Part shown: positions 9,252 through 17,806 of the stretch, piece by piece
How positions within the stretch are numbered: position 1 is the stretch's first letter
How the letters are laid out: each line of letters opens with the position of its first letter
Origin: Gemmatales bacterium
Lineage (GTDB): Bacteria; Planctomycetota; Planctomycetia; Gemmatales; Gemmataceae
Direction: 5' to 3'
Assembly (NCBI GenBank): GCA_026004675.1
Contig: BPJP01000002.1
Coordinates: forward strand, 186,001 to 250,000
DNA: 64,000 bases
Notes under the pieces: model-generated
What the model saw: the letters and a program-made list of their open reading frames with translations, nothing else
Told to the model about the DNA's origin: nothing
The model's database searches: none
Position numbers and translations under genes: made by a program

Positions 9252-10256
9252 TTATGGCAACGAAAATCGGGCCAGATAGATGCTGGTCTTGCCTTCGTGC
9301 GAACTGTAATAGCTCATCCATAATTCGCTCCCGTGAACGACGAGACCCGGGTAGCTGGTATCGCCGCCACTGGGCAAAGTAATCAATGGCTTTAATGTCC
9401 CTTTGTGCGGATCGAGTCGGCAGAGAGCGGTTCGGGCTCCGTTTTTCGTCAAAAGTCGCCCGGCCGCAAGCCAGCTTCCGTTCTTGGCTCGGACCATGTT
9501 TGGACCGCCGAAATACTGGCCCAGGTCTTTCCAGTGCCATTCTTTATAAGGGGGTTTGCTGATCCCGATTTGAGCCGAGTTGGGATTGCCGTCACGGCGT
9601 TGCAAGCACAACATGGTTTCCCTGTCAAAGGCCAAAGTGGCTTCGGATGGATTGACCAGTTGAAAGGTCGTTACTTCTTCGTAATTGAGGCCGTCTTTGC
9701 TGCGATACAATTTGGCGCCGCGGTTTCGCTTACCGCGTGGCACCTGGGGATCCCAACTGTAAGCAACACCGAAGGCGGTGCCATTATGCCAGGTAACGCG
9801 CCAAAGCCATTGCCAGCTGCCCAGAACGCGTTTCGGCTCCGTCCACGTCTTCCCGTCCTTGGAAAAGCAGATGAACGAATAGTGGTCGCGAACCGGATTG
9901 CGTGAAGCCGGCTCGGCTGCGCCTCCTACGATCATCAACCTGCCCTCGGGAGTTATGCTCAGCTTCGGGTCACGCAAATCGACATCTTTCCTGGCGATCA
10001 ACGCCGATGATTCCCAGTTTTTTCCGTCCGGCGAAACCAACACGCGCACCTTGCCGGCTCCTGCGGCATGGCCGTCTCCTTCACGAAAGGTGCAGAACCA
10101 TTTGTCTTGGAAGCGAATCAAGTCGGTGAAGGCGTTGTGCTTTCCTTTATCCCAGATCTTGTTGACTTCAATCAGTTTGATGGCTGCCTTGTCGTTCTCG
10201 GCAGCCGGTAACGTTTCTCCCAACACGCCTATCGCAAGAATCAATGAAAAACGCAT
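9252..10256 (-). CDS. Exported sialidase-like (BNR-repeat) protein
   Basis: A 334-residue protein with a good ribosome binding site (AAGGAG, 5 bases before ATG) and a signal peptide (SLILAIGVLGETLPAAEN). Asp-box-like repeats of a six-bladed propeller are visible, for example SPDGKNWESS and SKDGKTWTEP, plus FCTFREGDGH near the N-terminus. This type of protein is common in planctomycetes as an exo-alpha-sialidase homologue. Whether it hydrolyses sialic acid is unknown, because the catalytic Arg triad and Tyr cannot be assigned confidently by eye. It probably acts on glycans outside the cytoplasm. It stands alone, 145 bases from the CBS gene behind it. Confidence 0.75.
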   Translation of the reverse strand: MRFSLILAIGVLGETLPAAENDKAAIKLIEVNKIWDKGKHNAFTDLIRFQDKWFCTFREGDGHAAGAGKVRVLVSPDGKNWESSALIARKDVDLRDPKLSITPEGRLMIVGGAAEPASRNPVRDHYSFICFSKDGKTWTEPKRVLGSWQWLWRVTWHNGTAFGVAYSWDPQVPRGKRNRGAKLYRSKDGLNYEEVTTFQLVNPSEATLAFDRETMLCLQRRDGNPNSAQIGISKPPYKEWHWKDLGQYFGGPNMVRAKNGSWLAAGRLLTKNGARTALCRLDPHKGTLKPLITLPSGGDTSYPGLVVHGSELWMSYYSSHEGKTSIYLARFSLP

Positions 10257-10401
10257 AGGTGCTCCTTGGATGTTTGCAAGCGTGCCATCGCCTGAGCCAG
10301 TGCTACAGAGAGGGTGTGAAGACTACTTTGCCCTTTTTCAGCCGCCGATGCAATCCATTTTAGAGGCGGGATTTAGAGGATTCCGGCGGAGCGAAAAAGG
10401 C

Positions 10402-10923
10402 TCACGATTCTTTGCACAGGCGCGTAATGTGGTGGAGCATGTCGCGAACGGAGATCACATCCTTTGGGATGCCGTCGTCGACTACGGGAAGGTGACGCAG
10501 ATCGCCTATATCCATTTTGTGGACGGCAAAGGCGAGCGAATGGTCGACCGTGACAGTGACAGGATCGGGCGTCATGAAGTCGCTGACAAAGAGCTGCTCG
10601 TAGTCGCCGTAAATACCGGCGATTTTCAGGAGCATGTCGCGTTCCGTGAGAATGCCGATAAGCTTGCCGCTGTCGTCGACGACCAGAAGAGCACCGACGT
10701 TTTCGGCCAGCATCAAGTCGATGGCCTGGCGGATGGACATTTCCGGGCGAATCGTAACGGGGCGGCGTTCAGGATGCCCGAGCGTCGACACATGATCTTC
10801 CATGAGGCTACGCTCAACACGGTTCTGTGCCGTGGGCTGGTCGAGTTGCGTAAGGTCTTGCAGGCAGCTATCGCAATGCTCGCTGCCGGGAAGGTTATCG
10901 TGACCGCAATTGGGGCAAATCAT
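10402..10923 (-). CDS. Zinc-ribbon plus CBS-pair protein, last gene of the kor cluster
   Basis: A 173-residue protein. The N-terminus has two Cys pairs (CPNCGHDNLPGSEHCDSC), a short zinc ribbon. After a linker come two CBS motifs (about 55-110 and 115-170) with the typical VGALLVVDDSGKLIGILTERD and LRHLPVVDDG. CBS pairs bind adenine nucleotides and often tune enzymes or channels to energy state. Only one base separates its ATG from the korB stop codon, so the two are co-transcribed and probably translationally coupled. The inference is that it senses nucleotides for the KorAB enzyme. Confidence 0.85.
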   Translation of the reverse strand: MICPNCGHDNLPGSEHCDSCLQDLTQLDQPTAQNRVERSLMEDHVSTLGHPERRPVTIRPEMSIRQAIDLMLAENVGALLVVDDSGKLIGILTERDMLLKIAGIYGDYEQLFVSDFMTPDPVTVTVDHSLAFAVHKMDIGDLRHLPVVDDGIPKDVISVRDMLHHITRLCKES

Positions 10924-10924
10924 G

Positions 10925-11944
10925 TTATTTCACGACCCAAGTGTCATCGCTGGCGAAAAGCTCCTCCAGTTTCCCCTTCCCTTTGGTCCGAATGGTTTCT
11001 TCGATCTGGGAGTTTACTTGTTCTTCGTAGGTTGGGCGGCGGATGCAGCGGAAAACCCCCATGCATTCGGGGAAACGCGGATAGACCATTCGGCTCAATA
11101 GATAAGCAAGACTAGGCTCTTCTGCACGTTCGTCATGGATCAGCAAATCGTCGACGCTCACGCCGCCGTCCAGGGTGACGACTTCAGGGTCGAGATTGTG
11201 CAGCCGAATGCCTTTGTTGCGATCTTTACCGAAAATGAGCGGTTTGCCGTGCTCGAGATACAAGGTGTTGTCGGCTTTGACGGATTTGTCAGTGGCATAA
11301 TCAAAGACGCCGTCGTTGAAGATTTTGCAATTCTGGTAAATTTCCACAAAAGCGGTGCCTTTGTGCTCACTAGCTCTCTTTAGGATCGACGTCAGGTGAT
11401 TGATGTCGACATCGATTGTGCGAGCGACGAAGGTTGCCTCTGCGCCGATTGCGATCGACAAGGGACGCAACGGATGCTCGACCGAGCCGAGCGGGCTGGA
11501 CTTGGTGCGCGTGCCTTGACGCGAAGTTGGGGAATATTGGCCCTTAGTCAAACCGTAGATTTCGTTGTTAAACAAGATGATTTTGATGTCTACATTGCGG
11601 CGAATGGCATGGATCAGGTGATTCCCGCCGATCGACAGTCCGTCGCCATCGCCGGTGATGACCCAGACAGAAAGATCGGGCCGAAACACCTTCAGCCCCG
11701 TAGCGAAGGTCGGTGCGCGGCCATGGATGGTGTGCATGCCATAGGTGTTCATATAGTAAGGGAAGCGGCTGGAGCAGCCGATCCCAGAGATGAACACGAT
11801 TTTTTCGCGCGGGATACCGACACCGGCCAGGGCCTTTTTCATTTGCGCCAGAATCGAATAATCACCGCAACCAGGACACCATCTCACTTCCTGGTCACTG
11901 GCGAGGTCCTTGGCGGTAAGCGTCGGCAAAGAAACCGTAGACAT
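10925..11944 (-). CDS. korB: 2-oxoacid:ferredoxin oxidoreductase, beta subunit
   Basis: A 339-residue thiamine-pyrophosphate-binding subunit. The N-terminus has VRWCPGCGDYSIL, the family hallmark, then SGIGCSSRFPYYM and the TPP/Mg motif GDGDGLSIGGNHLIHAIRRN, followed by NNEIYGLTKGQYSPTS. With KorA it oxidatively decarboxylates 2-oxoglutarate or a related 2-oxoacid to the acyl-CoA, reducing ferredoxin. The ribosome binding site AGAGG precedes the ATG. It follows korA after 72 bases on the same strand. Specificity for 2-oxoglutarate rather than pyruvate rests on family resemblance and is likely, not proven. Confidence 0.9.
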   Translation of the reverse strand: MSTVSLPTLTAKDLASDQEVRWCPGCGDYSILAQMKKALAGVGIPREKIVFISGIGCSSRFPYYMNTYGMHTIHGRAPTFATGLKVFRPDLSVWVITGDGDGLSIGGNHLIHAIRRNVDIKIILFNNEIYGLTKGQYSPTSRQGTRTKSSPLGSVEHPLRPLSIAIGAEATFVARTIDVDINHLTSILKRASEHKGTAFVEIYQNCKIFNDGVFDYATDKSVKADNTLYLEHGKPLIFGKDRNKGIRLHNLDPEVVTLDGGVSVDDLLIHDERAEEPSLAYLLSRMVYPRFPECMGVFRCIRRPTYEEQVNSQIEETIRTKGKGKLEELFASDDTWVVK

Positions 11945-12016
11945 GGGTGCCTCTGTATTTTGCTGGAAGGAACGATTTACCTATATTATAGCGCCTGGCG
12001 GCGGAACCGGTCGGCG

Positions 12017-13912
12017 TCACTTCGCAAGTATCTCGGCAATTTTGTCTTCGATTTCACTGACCAAAAACGGTTTGCCCTGGATTTTGTTCAAACCAATGGC
12101 ATCGACGAAATAGATGCCGCGCAACAACAGCCTCAGCTGGCCGCAATTCAGTTCAGGCACCAGGACTTTCTTATACGATTTCAGAACTTGTTCCGTGTTT
12201 TTCGGCATGGGGTTGAGATAGCGAAGATGCGCATGGGCGACGCTGTACCCTTTTCGCTGGGCGCGTTCGACGGCCGTGACGATCGCGCCATAAGTTCCCC
12301 CCCAGCCGACGACGAGCAAGTCGCCACTCTTGGGACCAAAAACTTCCAATTCGGGAATATCGTTGGCGATGTTGGCGATTTTCTGGGCCCGCGTCCTGAC
12401 CATATGTTCGTGGTTCTGCGGGTCGTAGCTGACGTTCCCGGTAACGTCTTCTTTTTCCAATCCACCGATTCGGTGTTCCAACCCTGGCGTTCCTGGAACG
12501 GCCCATTCCCGCACCAGACGCTCGTCTCGCTTGTAAGGGAGAAACTTTGCGGAACCGTTGCCATTGCTGTTGGGCTGCGTCGGATGGGTTACTTTAATGC
12601 GCGGCAGATCTTCCACTTTGGGTATCCGCCACGGCTCGGCTCCATTCGCCAGGTAGCCGTCTGACAAATAGATCACGGGAGTCATGTAGCGAATCGCCAG
12701 ACGCACGGCCTCGAACGCCATCGTGAAGCAGTCGGCTGGAGAGCAAGGCGCGACCACAGCGACGGGGCACTCGCCGTTTCTTCCGTACATCGCCAGGAGC
12801 AAATCGGCTTGTTCCGTCTTCGTCGGCAAACCGGTACTGGGCCCGCCGCGTTGCACGTCGATGATGACCACGGGAAGCTCAGTCATCACGGCCAAGCCGG
12901 TCGCTTCGGCTTTCAGGCAGATTCCCGGCCCGCTGCTTCCCGTGACGCCCATCGCACCACCGAAGGAAGCGCCGATGGCCATGCCGATAGCGGCGATTTC
13001 GTCTTCCGCCTGGATCGTACGGACACCATAACGCTTCATTCCAGCGAGAAAGTGGAGAATGTCGCTGGCCGGCGTGATCGGGTAGGTGGCATACACCAGG
13101 GGTATTTCCGCCAGGGTCGTGGCCGACACCAATCCTATCGCCAAAGCTTCGTTTCCGGTGATCTTCCGGTATGTTCCCGGTTTGATCGAAGCAGGCGGCA
13201 CACGGTAATGAACCGGCAGCAACTCCGCTGTTTCGCCGTAGTTGTACCCCGCCTTCAGCGAACGCGTATTCGCTTCCATGACCGCCGGGTTCTTGGCGAA
13301 TTTTTCGCGGATCCAGCGCAATGTCGCTTCCAAAGGCCGTTCGTACAACCAGTAAACAACGCCCAGAGCGAAGAAGTTCTTGCACCGGTCAACCTCACGG
13401 GGGCTCATTTTGACCTCGGCCACCGCTTGACGGTTGAGCGTGTTGATCGGAATCGTAATGACCCGATAATTCTTGAGAGAGCCGTCTTCGAGAGGATTGG
13501 ATGTGTAGCCGGCTTTTTGCAAGTCGTTTTTGCCAAAGGCATCCGAGTTGATGATCAGGATTCCGTTGGGTTCGAGGTCTTTGAGGTTGGTCTTGAGCGC
13601 CGCCGGATTCATCGCCACCAGTGCATTCAGGCGATCGCCCGGCGTGTGGATATCTCGACTACTGAAATGGACCTGGAAACCAGAAACGCCAGCCAGTGTT
13701 CCAGCCGGTGCACGGATCTCCGCGGGGAAGTCGGGCAGCGTGCTAACATCGTTGCCCAGGACGGCTGAAGCATTGGTAAACTGAGTCCCGGCCAACTGCA
13801 TACCATCGCCTGAATCCCCGGCGAAACGAATCGTCACGGATTCCAGTTCTTCGATCCGATGATGCTGTTTTTGTTGACCCGCCGACTCCGACTCAACTGG
13901 GGAAACCGACAT
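12017..13912 (-). CDS. korA: 2-oxoacid:ferredoxin oxidoreductase, fused gamma-alpha subunit
   Basis: A 631-residue protein. The ATG at 13912 is preferred to the GTG at 13921 because GAGG stands 8 bases upstream. Residues about 20-200 are the gamma domain ([15 protein letters not shown]). The alpha pyrimidine-binding domain follows, with [21 protein letters not shown] and [20 protein letters not shown], and a C-terminal domain with [13 protein letters not shown]. This gamma-alpha fusion is the usual form in aerobic bacteria that use a ferredoxin-linked step in the TCA cycle. It lies between one CBS gene (24-34 bases upstream) and korB. Confidence 0.92.
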   Translation of the reverse strand: MSVSPVESESAGQQKQHHRIEELESVTIRFAGDSGDGMQLAGTQFTNASAVLGNDVSTLPDFPAEIRAPAGTLAGVSGFQVHFSSRDIHTPGDRLNALVAMNPAALKTNLKDLEPNGILIINSDAFGKNDLQKAGYTSNPLEDGSLKNYRVITIPINTLNRQAVAEVKMSPREVDRCKNFFALGVVYWLYERPLEATLRWIREKFAKNPAVMEANTRSLKAGYNYGETAELLPVHYRVPPASIKPGTYRKITGNEALAIGLVSATTLAEIPLVYATYPITPASDILHFLAGMKRYGVRTIQAEDEIAAIGMAIGASFGGAMGVTGSSGPGICLKAEATGLAVMTELPVVIIDVQRGGPSTGLPTKTEQADLLLAMYGRNGECPVAVVAPCSPADCFTMAFEAVRLAIRYMTPVIYLSDGYLANGAEPWRIPKVEDLPRIKVTHPTQPNSNGNGSAKFLPYKRDERLVREWAVPGTPGLEHRIGGLEKEDVTGNVSYDPQNHEHMVRTRAQKIANIANDIPELEVFGPKSGDLLVVGWGGTYGAIVTAVERAQRKGYSVAHAHLRYLNPMPKNTEQVLKSYKKVLVPELNCGQLRLLLRGIYFVDAIGLNKIQGKPFLVSEIEDKIAEILAK

Positions 13913-13945
13913 TCTAAACACCTCGCGGCACGTTCAAATCGAAAA

Positions 13946-14413
13946 CTAAGCGCCCTCGGGACTTTGCGGCACAACCTTCGGGTCTGGCGGCAAGTTGTAC
14001 ACGGTGGCCGGAAAATGCTCGACCAGGTAATGCATAATTCGCCGGGCCGACAGAATCCCGATCGCTTTTCCGGCCTCATCCACGACCGGTAAATGGCGAT
14101 AGCCACCTTCGGACATTTTACGGATGGCGCTGGCCACTGATTCCTTCGGATGCACAACCACCGGACTGGGCGTCATACATTCGGAAACGTTGATGGTCAA
14201 TGGCTGTCCTTTCGCCATCACCCTCCTCAACAGGTCACGTTCGGTAAAAATGCCTGCGACCTGTTCATCCTGGCAAACCAGCAGGCATCCGACCCGTTCT
14301 TGTCGCATCAAAGCGACAGCCTCGGCAACGGACTGATGGGGAGCCACGTAGCGCGGCGCGCCAAGGGGCAGCCGCGATACGCTATCGATCATCAGGTTCT
14401 TCGCCAGCTCCAT
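13946..14413 (-). CDS. CBS-pair protein, first gene of the kor cluster
   Basis: A 155-residue protein made almost wholly of two CBS motifs: residues about 10-70 (VGCLLVCQDEQVAGIFTERD) and 75-135 (YRHLPVVDEAGKAIGILSA). It lacks any zinc ribbon, unlike the CBS protein at the other end of the cluster. It ends only a few tens of bases before korA, so the order CBS-korA-korB-CBS looks like one transcription unit. It likely binds an adenine nucleotide and modulates the oxidoreductase or its electron partner; this role is inferred from position. No promoter could be pinned down in the 259 bases upstream. Confidence 0.85.
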   Translation of the reverse strand: MELAKNLMIDSVSRLPLGAPRYVAPHQSVAEAVALMRQERVGCLLVCQDEQVAGIFTERDLLRRVMAKGQPLTINVSECMTPSPVVVHPKESVASAIRKMSEGGYRHLPVVDEAGKAIGILSARRIMHYLVEHFPATVYNLPPDPKVVPQSPEGA

Positions 14414-14672
14414 AAACTTTTTCGCCAGGCGTGTTAGGATCAGGTGAGGCGCCGTCCGTGACGAAGGTTGTCGCCTCCCTCTTCAGTAAACCATAGCATG
14501 CGTGCGGCGCGTTGGATCGGAATTCTGAAGTCACTCATCGGCCGACCCGACCACGCCGACAGCATACGGACCCTCTATTGTGAATTTTCGACAAACGCGC
14601 ATCCTACGGCAAGGGGGAAGTCACTTTTCCTCTTTGGCCTTGCGTCCACTTGGCAGCGGCTCGTCCGGTCGG

Positions 14673-15518
14673 CTAATGATTCTTGCCTCTTGGAGTCGGT
14701 GTCGGACCGTACGGGGACGGAATATATTGCACGGATGGTTGCCGTTGGATTGGCTGGGGGAACAAAGCCATGAGCTGATAGAATTCGCTGTCCATATCGC
14801 TGTGCACGGGCAAACCGAAGCTCCTGGCATCTTCCAGGCTGATCGGATGATCGTGAGTCCAGGTTCCTTGCGACAGTTTATCGGCAAGAGCTTCGGCTTG
14901 TTCCTTGGGAAGCTTGTCGCCGATCAACTCCAAAACTTCCGCACGGATTTGCCGAAGCGCCTTTTCCGCCATGTCAGCCATAATTAATGTTTTGTCATCC
15001 ACTTCATTGATATCCTTTCGGCTCACGACCTTGACGAGCGACGCGGCCGGGTATTCTCCCAATTGCGGATCGACTGGTCCCAAGACCGCATGGCAATCCA
15101 TCACGATTTCATCGGCCGCCAGCGCGATCAGCGTCCCTCCGGACATCGCGTAATGCGGGACGTGGACCGTGACTTTCGCTTTGTGGGCCTTGATGGCTCG
15201 AGCGATCTGAAGGCTCGCCAGAACCAGCCCGCCTGGCGTGTGCAACACCAAGTCGATAGGAACGTTCTCATCCGTCAAATGGATCGCGCGGATCACTTCT
15301 TCGGCGTCGTTGATGTCGATGTAGCGGAACAGCGGAATGCCGATAAAGTTCATCGTCTCCTGTCTGTGGATCAGAAGGATGACGCGGCTGCCACGCTTGC
15401 GCTCGATGCGTTGGATCAAGCGGTTGCGGGCGCTCTCCAGCATCCTTTGCCGAAGCCAGGGTTGCAACAATGACAACATCACGAACAGCCAGAAGATTTC
15501 GCCGATTCCGCCAGTCAT
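14673..15518 (-). CDS. Membrane-anchored ClpP/SDH-like serine protease
   Basis: A 281-residue protein started at 15518, where AAAGG stands 7 bases upstream; an earlier in-frame start at 15551 would overlap the rhomboid gene. One membrane helix is at the N-terminus (IFWLFVMLSLLQPWL). The rest is a ClpP-crotonase fold of the serine dehydrogenase proteinase (SDH/SppA-like) family. It has VDLVLHTPGG-type residues (IDLVLHTPGGLVLAS), the nucleophile region HYAMSGGTLIALAADEI and VLGPVDPQLG. Such proteins are thought to cleave membrane proteins or signal peptides. It follows the rhomboid gene by 20 bases on the same strand, which suggests a joint membrane proteolysis role. Confidence 0.85.
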   Translation of the reverse strand: MTGGIGEIFWLFVMLSLLQPWLRQRMLESARNRLIQRIERKRGSRVILLIHRQETMNFIGIPLFRYIDINDAEEVIRAIHLTDENVPIDLVLHTPGGLVLASLQIARAIKAHKAKVTVHVPHYAMSGGTLIALAADEIVMDCHAVLGPVDPQLGEYPAASLVKVVSRKDINEVDDKTLIMADMAEKALRQIRAEVLELIGDKLPKEQAEALADKLSQGTWTHDHPISLEDARSFGLPVHSDMDSEFYQLMALFPQPIQRQPSVQYIPSPYGPTPTPRGKNH

Positions 15519-15538
15519 AGCAAACCTTTCGTTGCGTG

Positions 15539-16234
15539 TTACCAGGGCCAATACTCATCTTCGTAAAACGCCCGATAGCGGCTCGGTGGTTTCTTGAAGA
15601 TCGGTACCAGAACCATTCCTGCGACGAAACCACCAATGTGCGCCCACCATGCCACTTCGTTAAAATACTCAGGCTCCACCAAGGCAAGTGTTCCGCTGAA
15701 AAGCTGACTGAAAAACCAGACGCCGATGAATACTGTCGCCGGAACTTCGACGATCAACGGCAAAAAGATCACGGGCACGAGCGTCAAGATCCGCGCCCGC
15801 GGAAAGAGGACAAAATAAGCACCTAAGACCCCGGAAATCGCACCCGACGCACCAATCGTGGGAATCGTGCTGGTGATACTGACCGCCACCTGTCCGAGGC
15901 TCGCGGCAATGCCACATAAAAGGTAAAAGAACAAGTATGCAACCGGTCCCATCCGGTCTTCGACATTATCCCCGAACAAATAAAGCATCCACATATTCCC
16001 GACAAAATGCATCCAACCACCATGCAAAAACATGCATGTTATCAAGGTCCACCACCACGACCATGGGTCACTGACAAGTCGCGCCGGCACCAATCCCAAT
16101 TGCTCGACCAATTGCCGCAAATGATCCGGCGACAGGGCTAGTTCCTGAAGAAAAAACAATCCATTCAAAAAAATGAGCAGCCACGTAACGAATGGCAAAT
16201 CTCTCGACCGGATGGTGTCTTGAATCGGAATCAT
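15539..16234 (-). CDS. Rhomboid-family intramembrane serine protease
   Basis: Started at the ATG at 16234 (MIPIQDTIRSRDLPFV, the usual beginning of this subfamily) the protein has 231 residues. A start at 16282 would add 16. Six to seven membrane helices are visible. The dyad is present: Ser in GASGAISGVLGAYF and His in WWAHIGGFVAGM. The loop segment GGWMHFVGNMWMLYLFG is also typical. Rhomboids cut transmembrane helices of substrate proteins within the membrane. The partner downstream is the ClpP/SDH-like protease, so the two may act one after the other on the same substrates (inference). Confidence 0.92.
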   Translation of the reverse strand: MIPIQDTIRSRDLPFVTWLLIFLNGLFFLQELALSPDHLRQLVEQLGLVPARLVSDPWSWWWTLITCMFLHGGWMHFVGNMWMLYLFGDNVEDRMGPVAYLFFYLLCGIAASLGQVAVSITSTIPTIGASGAISGVLGAYFVLFPRARILTLVPVIFLPLIVEVPATVFIGVWFFSQLFSGTLALVEPEYFNEVAWWAHIGGFVAGMVLVPIFKKPPSRYRAFYEDEYWPW

Positions 16235-16452
16235 GGCAAAAGCAACAGCGGCTTTTCGGCGTTCCTCGGTATTTGCTGCCATCGGGGTGGACAGCGTCTG
16301 CGTCTTTAATAGGTTGCAAATTCACGTTTGGCCACGTCTGGCACTTCGACCAATCGTTCGCTGCCTGACTCTCCGGCACCCGTCCTTGTCTCTAAATGAC
16401 GTCAGTCTCATCGACTTTTACGTAAAATGCGAACGCCGTTCGTCCTCTCTCG

Positions 16453-16481
16453 TTGCCGTTGCTCTGCCTCAGCGATATATG
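16453..16481 (+). promoter_or_regulatory. Sigma70-type promoter driving the cobalamin riboswitch
   Basis: TTGCCG (16453-16458) and TATATG (16476-16481) are separated by 17 bases, giving a predicted transcript start near 16488, about 16 bases before the riboswitch. A 12-base palindrome TTTTACGTAAAA at 16416-16427 lies just upstream and could be an operator. The match is by eye. Confidence 0.55.
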
Positions 16482-16503
16482 AATGATTGGAAAAGTCGTT
16501 TCT

Positions 16504-16667
16504 CAACAGGTGTCCCGGCGCGAATCGCTGGGAAGAATAGGGAAAACGGTGCGAATCCGTTGCGGGGCCGCCGCTGTGTTCGGCGAGGCTCGGTCCTTAT
16601 GCCACTGCATCATGCGGGAAGGCGGATCGGAGCCGTTTGAGCCGTAAGCCAGAAGACCTGCCTGTTG
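16504..16667 (+). promoter_or_regulatory. Cobalamin (B12) riboswitch
   Basis: The element has the conserved parts in order. A closing P1 helix pairs CAACAGG (16504-16510) with CCTGTTG (16661-16667). Then come GGGAAAACGGTGCGAATCC and GCGGGGCCGCCGCTGTG in the core, GCCACTG with GGGAAGGCGG, and the 3' segment GCCGTAAGCCAGAAGACC. These match the cobalamin riboswitch consensus, including the B12 box (AGCCAGAAGACCTGCC). It should bind adenosyl- or methylcobalamin. It is followed by an antiterminator/terminator pair and the pseudopilin gene. Confidence 0.93.
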
Positions 16668-16683
16668 GGTTGTCGTCAAGATG

Positions 16684-16771
16684 CTCCGGCCACGAGCGTC
16701 TGCGTCACTCGGTGGGCATCGTCCCGACTGCGCGGGCATCATCTAGGCCGGAGACATCCGGCTGCTTTTTT
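16684..16771 (+). terminator. Riboswitch expression platform: antiterminator and intrinsic terminator
   Basis: GCCGGA (16747-16752) and TCCGGC (16757-16762) form a stem with a 4-base loop, followed at once by TGCTTTTTT, an intrinsic terminator. CTCCGGCC at 16684-16691 is exactly complementary to GGCCGGAG at 16746-16753 and so can take up the left arm of the terminator. This is a classic attenuator: the competing 8-bp helix would permit read-through, and ligand binding upstream would favour termination. The direction of control (B12 turning the gene off) is inferred from the usual behaviour of this class. Confidence 0.8.
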
Positions 16772-16799
16772 GCCCGAACCGGCAGAAAGGATGGTGTCC

Positions 16800-17678
16800 A
16801 TGTCTCTTGTGTCTTTGTCCAACAGTTGTTTCCGGAATTGTTTTCAGTGCCCGATTCGATCTCGTGAAAAACCGCAAACGGCACGCCACGCTCGGCGAAA
16901 TGTGTTCCGGTGCCGCGTCGGCTTTACCTTGATCGAACTACTGGTGGTCATCGCCATCATCGGCGTGCTGGTCGGACTGTTGATCCCGGCGGTGCAAAAA
17001 GTGCGTGCCGCCGCCAATCGGATCAAATGTGCTTCCAACCTTCATCAAATCGGCATCGCTTATCATCATTATCTCGACGTGCACAACGGCGAGTTGATGC
17101 CGGTGACGACTTACAATTGGTATCAGCCGCCAGGGCCGAACAACCGCCAACGCTATTGGTTCGGCGAAGTCACCGGGAGCGGCCAGATCGATCTTCAGGC
17201 CGGCTTCCTGATGCCTTATATGGAGGGCGTGACCGAAGTGCAGCGTTGCCCGGATTTCCGTGAACCGCTGTTCAAGCTTCGCTATCAAGGGGCAACCAGC
17301 GGCTATGCCTATAACTATTCGTACCTGGGTCCGGGATACGACTCGAACAACACGCTGGTGATTTACCGCATCACAGACGTGGCGTCGACGACACGAACGG
17401 TGATGTTTTCCGATGCAGGCCGGATCAACTGGTGGTCGTCAGCGGAGCCTGTGTTGGAGGAGAATTTCTTCCTGAACGCGCCCTCGCAGCAATATCCGGG
17501 AACGCACTTTCGCCACAGCGGTGTGGCCAACGTGTTGTTTCTCGACGGCCACCTGGAAACGATGGGGCCAGTCGTCAACCCGCTGCCGTCATACTGGCCA
17601 GCCGCGGCCAAAGAGCTGCGCGACAAAGTGAAACTATTCGACCTGGGCAGCAACGACGAGTTGTACGATCGGGAATAG
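16800..17678 (+). CDS. DUF1559 (H-X9-DG) pseudopilin under B12 riboswitch control
   Basis: A 292-residue protein. The ATG at 16800 has AAAGG 9 bases upstream; an ATG at 16791 touches the Shine-Dalgarno and is unlikely. A long basic leader of 41 residues ends in a type IV prepilin site, [19 protein letters not shown], followed by the hydrophobic helix and the QKVRAAANR segment typical of planctomycete pseudopilins. The C-terminal signature is [15 protein letters not shown] (H-X9-DG). It should be processed by a prepilin peptidase and exposed outside the inner membrane. Hundreds of such paralogues occur in planctomycete genomes and their functions are largely unknown. The upstream riboswitch suggests a role tied to cobalamin supply. 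Confidence 0.9.
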   Translation: MSLVSLSNSCFRNCFQCPIRSREKPQTARHARRNVFRCRVGFTLIELLVVIAIIGVLVGLLIPAVQKVRAAANRIKCASNLHQIGIAYHHYLDVHNGELMPVTTYNWYQPPGPNNRQRYWFGEVTGSGQIDLQAGFLMPYMEGVTEVQRCPDFREPLFKLRYQGATSGYAYNYSYLGPGYDSNNTLVIYRITDVASTTRTVMFSDAGRINWWSSAEPVLEENFFLNAPSQQYPGTHFRHSGVANVLFLDGHLETMGPVVNPLPSYWPAAAKELRDKVKLFDLGSNDELYDRE

Positions 17679-17713
17679 CGACGCGAAAGGCATTTGCCAC
17701 CGCAGCAGGATTT

Positions 17714-17802
17714 GGCTACCCTATTCTAAGCAGGCCGGTGCCAGCAGCCGGTCGGGGGGGTAGTATTCTGTCCACCTCCGAACTTTAGTGGAATAGGGAG
17801 CC
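17714..17802 (+). promoter_or_regulatory. Inverted repeat enclosing the Shine-Dalgarno of the downstream DUF1501 gene
   Basis: GGCT-A-CCCTATTC (17714-17726) is complementary to GAATAGGGAGCC (17791-17802) over 12 pairs with one bulged A. The right arm contains GGGAG, the ribosome binding site 6 bases before the ATG at 17807. In RNA this long-range hairpin could hide the start site. No ligand-binding domain was recognised in the 64-base loop. Confidence 0.45.
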
Positions 17803-17806
17803 AACC

